Shown here piece after piece: positions 1-7,751 of a stretch of DNA of 64,000 nt. Location of the stretch: positions 1 to 64,000 of the forward strand of contig JBBSQW010000017.1 of NCBI GenBank assembly GCA_038243635.1, given 5' to 3'. Source of the DNA: Pseudopedobacter sp038243635 (GTDB lineage Bacteria; Bacteroidota; Bacteroidia; Sphingobacteriales; Sphingobacteriaceae). The first letter of the stretch is position 1, and the number at the start of each line of letters is the position of its first letter. Below the pieces are notes generated by a model. That model searched no databases. It was given only the letters and a program-made list of their open reading frames with translations, and was not told the origin of the DNA. The translations under genes and the position numbers were made by a program.

Positions 1-140
1 GACGCCGTTGGGCGTTGGTACATCCATAAAGATAGAAGTATCTTTAGGTGATTTATGGACATGAAGAGCCGTATGAAGGGAGACTTTCACGTACGGTTCT
101 GTGAGAACGCAAAGGTGAAATTCCTTTTCGTGACTCGATT
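1..140 (+). mobile_element. 3' end of a group II intron (domains V and VI)
   Basis: Positions 66-99 form a 34-nt hairpin with the hallmarks of group II intron domain V: it opens with GAGCCGTATG, closes with CGTACGGTTC and carries the AGC catalytic triad at 67-69. A second hairpin (about 104-132) fits domain VI, and the element ends near CTCGATT at about 140. The reverse transcriptase that normally precedes domain V would lie outside the window on the left, so only the ribozyme tail is visible. It sits about 65 bp upstream of a PIN-domain toxin gene. The exact 3' splice site is inferred. Confidence 0.75.
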
Positions 141-204
141 ATAGGTAAGTTTCCCCGAACTGAACTACGACAATGAAAGGAAAGAAATTTCGTAGATTTG
201 AATA

Positions 205-665
205 ATGGTACAACGTTTTTATTTTGACACTTCAGTTTTCGACGGTGTTTTCGACATCGAATTTGAAGAAGAAACACTTCTGCTTTTTGAACGAGTAAAG
301 TTGGGGCAATAAAATGTGTGTATTCAAATCTGACCGAATCGGAACTTGAAAGTGCGCCAGAAAGAATAAGGAATTATTTCAACGAACTAGAACCTGAACA
401 TATTGAAAAAGTATTAGTTACTCCAGAAGCTTTTCGACTTGCGCAAAAATACGTAGACGAAAAAGTTGTGGGAGAAACAAGTTTCGACGATTGTTTACAT
501 ATTGCAACCGCAACACTGAATAAAGTTGACATCTTAGTAAGTTGGAATTTCAAACACATTGTAAACGTTTACAGAATAAGAGGTTATAATTCGATAAATT
601 TACGTTTAGGATATTTGAACCTAAACATTCATTCACCAAAAGAAATTGTAGGCAATGAACAATAA
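205..665 (+). pseudogene. PIN-domain (VapC-like) toxin, frameshifted
   Basis: The first 35 codons start at the ATG at 205, encode a PIN-type opening (FYFDTSVF, with the first acidic metal ligand) and hit TAA at 310. The rest of the domain follows in the -1 frame to 665, including the acidic stretch TSFDDCLHIATA and the WNFKHI segment typical of PIN ribonucleases. Re-reading one A at 309 joins the halves into one protein of about 153 residues, so a single-base loss in the CAATAAAA tract explains the break. PIN proteins of this kind are toxic RNases paired with an antitoxin; the small gene overlapping the 3' end would be the partner. Inactive unless the ribosome shifts frame. Confidence 0.72.
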
Positions 666-807
666 AACAAAAACAGAAAAAGATTTTGACACCGTCAAAA
701 CTTTCAGAGAAATAAAGGATAAAATCTCTAAAGAAATTAAAGGGATGAACTTTGAGCAATTTAACGCCTACCTAGAAAGAAAGAAATTACAAACTCAGAA
801 GAAATAA
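655..807 (+). CDS. small antitoxin-like protein downstream of PIN gene
   Basis: A 50-residue, Lys/Glu-rich reading frame starts at the ATG at 655, eleven bases inside the end of the PIN gene, and stops at 807. It is too short for most ORF callers. Size, charge, predicted helical character and the overlapping position match small antitoxins that follow PIN toxins in Bacteroidetes. The segment EIKGMNFEQFNAYLERKK resembles the end of such proteins. No DNA-binding domain can be assigned with certainty. The 3' end of a second group II intron lies only 11 bp downstream, so the pair is flanked by intron ends on both sides. Confidence 0.5.
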   Translation: MNNKTKTEKDFDTVKTFREIKDKISKEIKGMNFEQFNAYLERKKLQTQKK

Positions 808-818
808 ACCTACCGCTA

Positions 819-1935
819 ATCGAGTAGACGGCTCTGCCAAAAATCTGACAGAGTGCGCCTCTCACACCACCAGACCCATTCAGATTCGTTCAGGGCAGGC
901 CAAGCGGGTCTCGTATACGGCGGTTCGTAAACTGATGGGTTGAGTTTTGTGTAAATCTCCAGCATGGATATGTAGCCTTTCTGCTTTAGCCTTTTGATAG
1001 TTATCGTAGTGTTAAGAATCGGGCTTTGCGCTATGCGCCAACCTCCTTTTCTTGTCCTGCTCCATGCCTAGGCGTGGTCGGCATCTACCCCTAAACGTAT
1101 CAGGTTTTTCCGTTTCCGTTCGGGTTTCTTCCAATCAGTCCAAATACAATAGCGCAGTCGGTTGCGCAATCAGCCGTCTACATCCCGCAGTTTACCTACG
1201 ATGCTACTTCCCTTGAATAAATGAGCCAGCCACGGGTAATCTCGCTGATTTTAACGATGCGTTCTGTCAGACTTTTGGGTAACGTTTTCCGTGTTACTGC
1301 TTTTAACTTCTCTTTCAGTTTGCCCATGCCTTTTCTCCTACTGTTAACTGATATTGTCCTTTTACTCTTTTTTGGTACGTGGATGCAAACGTAGAGCCCA
1401 GAATCGTAAACTTTACTGGTTTTACTATCCCGCTCTTTTCTGCATTCACTTTCAGCTTTAAGCGTGTTACCAAGTATTTGGTAATGGCTTTGCTTGCCAT
1501 TTTTGCGTGGGAAGGTCTTTTGCAGTAGATACTGAAATCGTCGGCATAGCGTACGAATTTTAGCTTTCTTCTTTCCAGTTCTTTATCCAGCTCATGGAGC
1601 AGAATATTGGAAAGCAGTGGGCTTAAAGGACTGCCTTGCGGTACTCCTTTTCTTCGTTTTACTAATCTGCCTTTGATTTGTATCGGTACACGTAACCATT
1701 TACGGATTAGCCTTAGGGTAACTGGGCATTTTACTTTGCGGTAAATCAGGTTCAATAGCAGGCAATGGTCTACCTCATCAAAGAATGTTTGCAGGTCGAT
1801 AGCCACGATGTGGCTATAACCTTCATGAATATGGCTCAATGCTTTCCCTACCGCTGTTCTAGCGCTTTTGTAGGGTCTAAAGCCATAGCTGCTTTCATGG
1901 AAATCATACTCGAACTTTGGCATCAAAACTTGTGA
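819..1935 (-). pseudogene. Degenerate group II intron with reverse transcriptase/maturase fragment
   Basis: Read leftwards, this begins inside the RT domain (HESSYGFRP), continues through the fingers and palm (GVPQGSPLSP, then the catalytic FVRYADDFS) and changes frame near 1315 into the maturase (X/thumb) domain (ITRGWLIYS, RIAQSPILNTT). Further frame changes lie between 1315 and 900. The N-terminal RT part and intron 5' end are missing: homology stops near 1935 where a broken Fic gene begins. At the 3' end the 5' arm of domain V is seen (CCGTATACGAGACCCG), but its 3' arm is replaced by unrelated sequence. The terminal CTACTCGAT ends at 819. Truncated, multiply frameshifted and almost certainly dead. 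Confidence 0.85.
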
Positions 1936-2924
1936 TGGACTTTCAGCTGATATCAGCTATGACAGCCAAAAGAATACGTACAAACCTGGTTGATTCTAAT
2001 TTTGTTGTTAAAACGGGTAAAGGGGAGTCACTAAGTGCGCTATATCGCCAGTTTACGAGTTGTTATATCCTGTTGATATTCAAACGTATTACAAAAACGT
2101 GATTGACGAACGGTCTATTAAAGAAAGCTTTAGTTTGGATCTTATTTCTAAGGTTTTAGATAGCTGTTCTCTGTTTTCAAAAACGGAGATGCAGAAATTT
2201 GAAACGCTACAGAAGAGATCCAATAATAACGTTTCTCTTCTTTCAGATTTAGAATATAAAAAGGAACTGGAAAGGTTGACAATCGATTTAAGTTGGAAGT
2301 CGTCACAGATAGAAGGGAATACATACTCACTTTTGGAGACCGAGCGTTTGCTTAAAGAAAAAGAAACTGCGTGTGGCAAAACAAAAGAAGAAGCGGTAAT
2401 GCTTTTGAACCATAAGGAAGCCATTGCTTTTATCATAGAGAATCCTGATTATTTGATTCCTTTATCAGTTCCAAAAATTGTAGATATACATAGACTGTTA
2501 ATCAAAGAAATAGGATGTAGATATCAATATAAGAAAGCGCAGAGTAGGTATATCAGGAACAAATTATAGACCTTTAGATAATGAATCCCAGATTATGGAA
2601 GCGCTCAAAAGCATGTGTGAGCTGATCAATAAGAAAGAAAATATTTTTGAAAAGGCCTTGCTTGTTTTAGTACTGATTTGTTACGTTCAGCCGTTTGCTG
2701 ATGGAAATAAACGAAAAGGTAGAATAGTTAGCAATGCTATTTTAATGAATTACAAATACTGCACTATCTCATTTAGAACAGTTGATTTTGTAGAATATAA
2801 AAAGGCAATACTCGTTTTCTATGAACAGAATAATCTTTGGTATTTTAAAGAAATATTTATTAATCAGTATGAATTTTTAGTAATACCTGCTTTTAATTGG
2901 GTTCTTATTCCCCAATTTCCTTAA
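1935..2924 (+). pseudogene. Fic/DOC family protein, broken by frameshifts
   Basis: Three overlapping frames together give one Fic protein. The part from 2060 has the class II inhibitory helix (SSQIEGN). The part from 2595 has the Fic core as QPFADGNKRKGR, with Gln where most active AMPylators have His, a variant I recall in other Bacteroidetes Fic proteins. The frame changes near 2040-2055 and again near 2513-2518, after which the expected core (RKRRVG) continues in another frame. The last residues also look shifted relative to a likely natural stop near 2898. Fic enzymes transfer AMP or similar groups to proteins. The left end abuts the truncated group II intron. Three breaks make function unlikely. 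Confidence 0.7.
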
Positions 2925-3303
2925 CTGTCTGCATTCCGTCTTCCACCCACTTAAGCATTCCACCTTCCAACTCATAAACAGTTTTAAAACCTTGTGATCG
3001 CATTTCCGCTACAGCGGCCGCACTTCTTTTACCACTTCTGCAGTATACATAATAAGTTTTAGCTTTATCCAAATCCCCAATTTTAGCTTTAAAATCACTG
3101 CCCTTAAAGTCGTAGTTTAATGCATTTTTTAAATGACCCTCAGCAAATTCTTCTGGCGTTCTAACATCCAACAATAAGGGTTTCTGTTGCATTTGCAAAC
3201 TATCCGCAAAAACAGCACTATTCACTACTTTAAATGATTGTGCATTTGCAGTACAGCAGTAAAAAAAGGCAGAAATTAGGGTGAGGAAAATATATTTTTT
3301 CAT
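2905..3303 (-). CDS. Periplasmic rhodanese-like domain protein
   Basis: The 132-residue product starts with a cleavable signal peptide (MKKYIFLTLISAFFYCC, likely cut after TANA). One rhodanese domain follows: the LLLDVRTPEEFAEGH entry motif and the active-site loop CRSGKRS, whose Cys would carry the persulfide. Single-domain secreted rhodaneses handle sulfane sulfur in the envelope; the substrate cannot be told from sequence. Its 3' end overlaps the broken Fic gene by about 20 bases on the opposite strand. The reading frame is intact although it lies in a patch of decayed genes, so it is probably an old resident gene. Confidence 0.85.
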   Translation of the reverse strand: MKKYIFLTLISAFFYCCTANAQSFKVVNSAVFADSLQMQQKPLLLDVRTPEEFAEGHLKNALNYDFKGSDFKAKIGDLDKAKTYYVYCRSGKRSAAAVAEMRSQGFKTVYELEGGMLKWVEDGMQTVKEIGE

Positions 3304-3417
3304 GGTTAACCCGATTTGTTATTGATTATTAGACAAATTATGGAATTCGAATTCAAAAAGAAAACAGAATCATATTTTAATTATAAATTTACGGTGTGGT
3401 GATGGTAAAAATGTTGT

Positions 3418-3606
3418 ATGATATTTAGTAGTATAACTTTTCTGTTATACTTTTTACCGGCGTTTTTACTGGTTTATTCATTTTCGACGCTGAAAAGCAG
3501 AAACTACATCATTCTTTTTTTTAGCTTTTTATTTTGCAAATGGGGGGCACCAAAGTTTATTTTTCTAATGCTTGCCTCCGTCGTTATTGATTTCTACTTG
3601 CGCTAA
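3418..3606 (+). pseudogene. N-terminal fragment of an MBOAT (AlgI-like) acyltransferase
   Basis: The 62-residue reading frame matches only the start of membrane-bound O-acyltransferases that acetylate exopolysaccharides: the opening MIFSSITFLLYFLPAFLL and a segment like the FFYGWWDP region (here LFCKWGAPKFIFL) with two hydrophobic helices. MBOAT proteins run to about 470 residues, so about 85 percent is missing and a stop follows directly. Nothing downstream continues the family. Best read as the remnant of a deleted gene. Confidence 0.6.
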
Positions 3607-3610
3607 TGAG

Positions 3611-3851
3611 TACAGATACAACCTTCCAAAGTTTTCCTTCGATTTTGTGGACGACTTATGTGAAGTGTACGGACTAACCAATCTAACCGAATTATTTGAA
3701 AGGGAAAAAGCCATTTAGGCATTACATAAGCCTGATTAAAAGTACACCGGTTTGGTTGGCAAATGTTAAAAAACAAGCCGTTGAATTAAATAGCCCTTTA
3801 AAGGTTGCCATCCGAAACAATGCAATCTACATGGTTGACAAAAGACAGTGA
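3611..3851 (+). pseudogene. Remnant of an unrecognised small gene
   Basis: Two short frames read consecutively: one to a TAG at about 3716, ending FEREKAI, and one in the next frame (RHYISLIKSTPVWL then AIRNNAIYMVDKRQ) to the TGA at 3849. Removing one T near 3715 joins them. The second part looks like a genuine small protein with a VKKQA helix and resembles short uncharacterised Bacteroidetes ORFs I have seen but cannot name. No start codon is clear. A frameshifted leftover next to the MBOAT fragment. Confidence 0.35.
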
Positions 3852-3866
3852 GCGGGTCCAGGTTGC

Positions 3867-5477
3867 TTAAAATTCAGCAGGAATTACAATGGCTTCTTCT
3901 CGGTCCCAATTTGCTCTGGTTACAATTTCTTTATCAAAGATATAAATCTTTTCAGGCTGGCGTTTTAAACGTAAATTACCCGTATCATAAAATCCATTAT
4001 TATTAATATCCTCAATTATTTTAACTAAATAAGTGTTAGTAGGGATGTAATTATATTGTAAAGTGGCGTTTGTCGTGATGCGGTTTTCTCGATAAATTTC
4101 CCCTTTCGCATTAACTAACTGTACAATATAATTTTTGAGGCTGTCCGTCTTGCTAACCTTCAAACTTAAATTCCCGTAGTTTTCGATTTCGTCTAATGTA
4201 AAAGAAAGTTTAAGTTGTTTATTGGTCGTACCATAAATATCCGTTACGGCGTCGTCTTCAAAAATCAAGGTATACGGTTTCTTGGTTTGCCATTTATAAT
4301 CTATTTCCAGTTTCCTTTCTGATGGCGGCAGTCTTTTGATCGCTAAGCCATCTAATTTGATAGAATCAACATATAAGCCAATTTTACTTTGGTCAATTTT
4401 ATCAATTGGTAAATTGAAAATTAAGTTTAACGCTTGTTTAGGTGCAATTTTCCCAGCAGATAAATTATTGTTGAATAATATGGTCCGTTTGTATTCGTCT
4501 TTTTGACTGCGTCTTAAAGTTACGGTATCGAGCACAGTTTTATCTTCGTTTACAACCACTTTTAAAGAGTCAAAAGCAATTTCACGTAACCATACCGACA
4601 GACTATCCCCTTTAGTGCTAAACTCGATTATAGGGTCTTTAATTGTGGTCTCACCTAAAAAAGTAATGTTTGGTTTATTTACGGGACGGTTGAATAAAAG
4701 CACTATTTTTCCATCAGGTTCTATTTTTCTATCGGTAGTTCTAAAGCGTTCTGGCACTTCTTTAAACAATTTTAGCAAAAGCCCGGATGTGTCTGCGGTT
4801 AAATTGATAGCGTCCTTTAAAAAGGCGATTTCTTCGTTTGGCGAATTGTAAATACGATCAGCCGCAGGTTCTTTTAAAGCATAAATGTGATATTTATCTT
4901 CCCTTAGATTTTTTAAACTAAAATTTCCAGCACTGTCTGTGGTAGTATAGATTGAAGGTTTCTTTTTTCCGAAAGTGGAATCTCTAGAAATCGGCAAAAT
5001 AAAAACAGTAACCTCTTTCACTTCTTTGTTGTCATTTGCACTAATTACCTTTCCACTAATTTGTAAGGAATCTAATTTATCACCAGTAGCAAATACGTAG
5101 CTGTAATTTTTTAATACGTTAGCTTCGTTTACATCTTGGATTGCTTTTCCAAAATTTACGGTATAGGTGGTGTTTGATTCAAGCGAATCTTTGAAGTTAA
5201 TAATCAAAGTTTTTTGTTTAATTTTTAAAATCGGCGGAACTTCCTGAGCAGGCGAAATACTTACTTCGCTAAATTCATTGCTAAGTTTAAAGTATTCGTC
5301 AAATGTGATCTCAATTTTGTTACCGACAAAGTTTTTCGTTAAATTTTTTGGATTTTCTTCAATAACTTTTGGCGCAGTCTTATCTCTTGGTCCGCCTTCT
5401 GGAGTTTGCAAGCTTGCGCAAGAAAAGCACACAATTGTACAGAGTAGGAGGGCTAAATTTTGAGCTTTTTTATGCAT
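3867..5477 (-). CDS. Ig-like (Big_5) domain lipoprotein
   Basis: The 536-residue protein has a lipoprotein signal: a hydrophobic stretch ending CFSCAS puts the lipidated Cys near residue 20. Residues 35-130 resemble the bacterial Ig-like Big_5 domain, with APKVIEENPKN, IEITFDEYF and YTVNFGKAIQD. A beta-rich carboxypeptidase-regulatory-like segment follows (about 140-200, GNFSLKNLREDKYHIYALK), then more beta-sandwich repeats to the C-terminus. Proteins of this architecture are common in Bacteroidetes, usually anchored to the outer membrane, with no proven function. It lies downstream of mnmG on the same strand with a 127-bp gap, so it probably has its own promoter. Confidence 0.8.
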   Translation of the reverse strand: MHKKAQNLALLLCTIVCFSCASLQTPEGGPRDKTAPKVIEENPKNLTKNFVGNKIEITFDEYFKLSNEFSEVSISPAQEVPPILKIKQKTLIINFKDSLESNTTYTVNFGKAIQDVNEANVLKNYSYVFATGDKLDSLQISGKVISANDNKEVKEVTVFILPISRDSTFGKKKPSIYTTTDSAGNFSLKNLREDKYHIYALKEPAADRIYNSPNEEIAFLKDAINLTADTSGLLLKLFKEVPERFRTTDRKIEPDGKIVLLFNRPVNKPNITFLGETTIKDPIIEFSTKGDSLSVWLREIAFDSLKVVVNEDKTVLDTVTLRRSQKDEYKRTILFNNNLSAGKIAPKQALNLIFNLPIDKIDQSKIGLYVDSIKLDGLAIKRLPPSERKLEIDYKWQTKKPYTLIFEDDAVTDIYGTTNKQLKLSFTLDEIENYGNLSLKVSKTDSLKNYIVQLVNAKGEIYRENRITTNATLQYNYIPTNTYLVKIIEDINNNGFYDTGNLRLKRQPEKIYIFDKEIVTRANWDREEAIVIPAEF

Positions 5478-5604
5478 TTTTTATTTGAGGCTATTTTTAA
5501 GCGATTTAAAGCATTTTAAATCTTTTTCGACAAACATGCTTTAGATTTTGAAATAACGCTTTATTTTAAATATTTATAATATATTGATTATCAATTGTTT
5601 ATAA

Positions 5605-7467
5605 TTACCGGCTGATATGGACCATTAATACTGAAATATCCGATGGTGTTACTCCAGAAATTCTTGAAGCTTGACCCAAAGTTCTCGGTTTTATTTTCAT
5701 CAACTTTTCGCGAGCTTCTTTTGATAAAGAATTTAGACTGTGATAATTGAATTCGGGATTAATTTCTTTGTCCTCCATTTTTTTCATCTTATCAATAATC
5801 TCCAGCTCTTTCTCAAAATAGCTGTCGTATTTAATTTTAATTTCAGCTTGTTCTATTGTTTCTTTATCAAAAGCTTGTAGATATTCGTCAAACTTTGGCG
5901 ATATTCTTCTAATATCGTCAATACCCAATTGCGGTCTTCCCAATAGGTTGTGAACTTTTGTGTTTTGCACAATAACTGATGTGCCTAATTCTTCTAATAT
6001 TGGATTGGCTAGATTTTTATCTACAGAAAGTTCCTTTGAAAACTTGATGATCGCTTTTGAATTTTCGATTTTCTGATTTACCTTGTTTAATCGTTCGTCG
6101 TTTACTAAACCTAATTTATAAGCAATAGGTGTTAGTCTCTCATCCGCATTATCTTGACGAAGTAATAACCGATGCTCAGCCCTTGAGGTGAACATTCGGT
6201 AAGGTTCTTCGGTACCTTTGGTAACCAAATCATCAATCAATACACCGATGTAAGATTCAGAACGCTTTAATATTAACGGTTCTTTTTCGTTTATTTTTTG
6301 ATGCGCATTCACACCTGCAACAAATCCTTGCGCAGCCGCTTCTTCATATCCCGTGGTTCCGTTAATTTGTCCAGCGAAATAAAGATTTGAAACTAACTTG
6401 GTTTCCAACGAAAGATTTAGCTGCGTAGGAGGGAAGAAATCATATTCGATAGCGTAGCCCGGCCTAAACATTTTTACGTTTTCAAAACCAGGTATTTTTC
6501 TTAGTGCTTTATGTTGTACTTCTTCTGGTAAGGATGTGGAAAAACCATTAACATAAATTTCAACGGTATTCCAGCCCTCTGGTTCTACAAATATTTGGTG
6601 GCGGTCTCTCTCAGCAAAACGGTTAATTTTGTCTTCTATAGAGGGGCAATATCTTGGGCCTAATCCTTTAATTCTTCCAGTGAACATTGGCGATTTTTCG
6701 AACCCTTCTTTCAGCTCTTCATGTACTTCAGAATTGGTATAGGTAATCCAGCAACACCTTTGCTCTGGATTCATTGTGGTGTCTGTGTAAGAAAATTTTC
6801 CGCCACCAACATCTCCCCATTGTTCCTCCATTTTTGTGTAATCTAAAGAGCGACCGTCAACTCGGGGAGGAGTGCCGGTTTTCATTCTTCCAGACTCAAA
6901 ACCTAGTTCTACTAATTGTTCTGTTAAGCCAGTGGCCGCTCTTTCTGCGGTTCGGCCCCCGCCCATTTTCTTTTCTCCAATATGGATAACACCGTTTAAA
7001 AATGTTCCATTGGTTAACACTACAGCGTCAGCTTCAATTTCTATTCCAAGTGACGTAATAACGCCACAAGCCTTTCCCTCTTTAACTATAATAGAGGAAA
7101 CCATGTCTTGCCAGAAATCTACATTAGGCGTTCTCTCTAACGTCAATCTCCATTCTTCTGCAAATCGCATCCTGTCAATCTGCGCTCTTGGCGACCACAT
7201 GGCTGGGCCTTTTGACTTGTTAAGCATTCTAAATTGTATAGAGGTTTTGTCTGATATAATACCAGATTGCCCTCCCATAGCATCTATTTCTCTTACAATT
7301 TGCCCCTTGGCTACGCCGCCCATTGCAGGATTACAGCTCATCTGTGCTATAGTTCCCATATTCATGGTTATTAGTAAAACAGACGAGCCTAGATTGGCAG
7401 CGGCTGCCGCAGCTTCACAACCAGCGTGGCCGCCGCCAACTACAATTACATTATATTTTTTAAACAT
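5605..7467 (-). CDS. mnmG: tRNA uridine-5-carboxymethylaminomethyl modification enzyme MnmG (GidA)
   Basis: MnmG, with MnmE, modifies U34 in the wobble position of several tRNAs using FAD, NADH and methylene-tetrahydrofolate. The start chosen is the ATG at 7467 (MFKKYNVIVVGGGHAGCE), which puts the GGGHAG dinucleotide-binding motif at the usual place; an upstream in-frame start at 7500 would add eleven residues encoded by a parS-type site and is unlikely. Visible motifs are NPAMGGVAKG, the conserved GTPPRVDGR and the C-terminal GRPQLGI and ASRISGVTPSDI. Length 620 residues is normal. It ends a minus-strand run and is often close to the replication origin in other bacteria, in line with the adjacent parS-like sites. 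Confidence 0.97.
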   Translation of the reverse strand: MFKKYNVIVVGGGHAGCEAAAAAANLGSSVLLITMNMGTIAQMSCNPAMGGVAKGQIVREIDAMGGQSGIISDKTSIQFRMLNKSKGPAMWSPRAQIDRMRFAEEWRLTLERTPNVDFWQDMVSSIIVKEGKACGVITSLGIEIEADAVVLTNGTFLNGVIHIGEKKMGGGRTAERAATGLTEQLVELGFESGRMKTGTPPRVDGRSLDYTKMEEQWGDVGGGKFSYTDTTMNPEQRCCWITYTNSEVHEELKEGFEKSPMFTGRIKGLGPRYCPSIEDKINRFAERDRHQIFVEPEGWNTVEIYVNGFSTSLPEEVQHKALRKIPGFENVKMFRPGYAIEYDFFPPTQLNLSLETKLVSNLYFAGQINGTTGYEEAAAQGFVAGVNAHQKINEKEPLILKRSESYIGVLIDDLVTKGTEEPYRMFTSRAEHRLLLRQDNADERLTPIAYKLGLVNDERLNKVNQKIENSKAIIKFSKELSVDKNLANPILEELGTSVIVQNTKVHNLLGRPQLGIDDIRRISPKFDEYLQAFDKETIEQAEIKIKYDSYFEKELEIIDKMKKMEDKEINPEFNYHSLNSLSKEAREKLMKIKPRTLGQASRISGVTPSDISVLMVHISR

Positions 7468-7474
7468 TTTGTTT

Positions 7475-7490
7475 TGTTTCACGTGGAACA
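7475..7490. promoter_or_regulatory. parS-type ParB-binding site 1
   Basis: The 16-bp sequence TGTTTCACGTGGAACA matches the widely conserved bacterial parS palindrome (TGTTTCACGTGAAACA) at 15 of 16 positions, and its reverse complement is a known Bacillus subtilis parS variant. It lies 8 bp upstream of the mnmG start. ParB binds such sites near oriC to segregate chromosomes. Confidence 0.8.
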
Positions 7491-7502
7491 ATACCCACAA
7501 TT

Positions 7503-7751
7503 CTATTTTGTTTCACGTGGAACATGTTTCTTTATCAAAAACATAAACGCGGTGATTGACCATATTATATTTAAAATAACAAAAGGATAGAAGTCAACTA
7601 TCCAAGATGCGTATGCGCTTAACAAACCCCCTAATAGATTTAAGAAGCTGTAGGCTTTATCTTCTGTTCTTAGTTTTCCAACGATATTCAGGAAAAATGC
7701 AGAAAGTAATATGCCTACGCCAATTGTCGCTATCCAGTTTGCTTGACTCAT
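7503..7751 (-). CDS. Small CBU_0592-like membrane protein
   Basis: An 82-residue protein with three predicted membrane helices (about residues 7-25, 36-52 and 56-73), matching the CBU_0592-like domain, a conserved small integral membrane protein of unknown function. The N-terminus MSQANWIATIGVGIL is typical. It overlaps the ABC-F gene by four bases, so translation is probably coupled. Its last residues (HVPRET) are encoded by a parS-type palindrome, showing that the partition site overlaps coding sequence. Confidence 0.75.
   Translation of the reverse strand: MSQANWIATIGVGILLSAFFLNIVGKLRTEDKAYSFLNLLGGLLSAYASWIVDFYPFVILNIIWSITAFMFLIKKHVPRETK
7509..7524. promoter_or_regulatory. parS-type ParB-binding site 2
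   Basis: A second exact copy of TGTTTCACGTGGAACA, 34 bp from the first (start to start) and in the same orientation. It lies in the last codons of the small membrane protein gene. Two identical copies in 50 bp are not expected by chance. Confidence 0.8.

Noticed and set aside
6774..6989. Other antisense frames in mnmG, polA, sdhA and bshA
   Set aside because: All overlap well-supported genes in the opposite or shifted frame and carry no motif.
6872..7546. Long plus-strand frame opposite mnmG
   Set aside because: It mirrors the codons of mnmG, has no family motif and its end runs through the parS-type sites.
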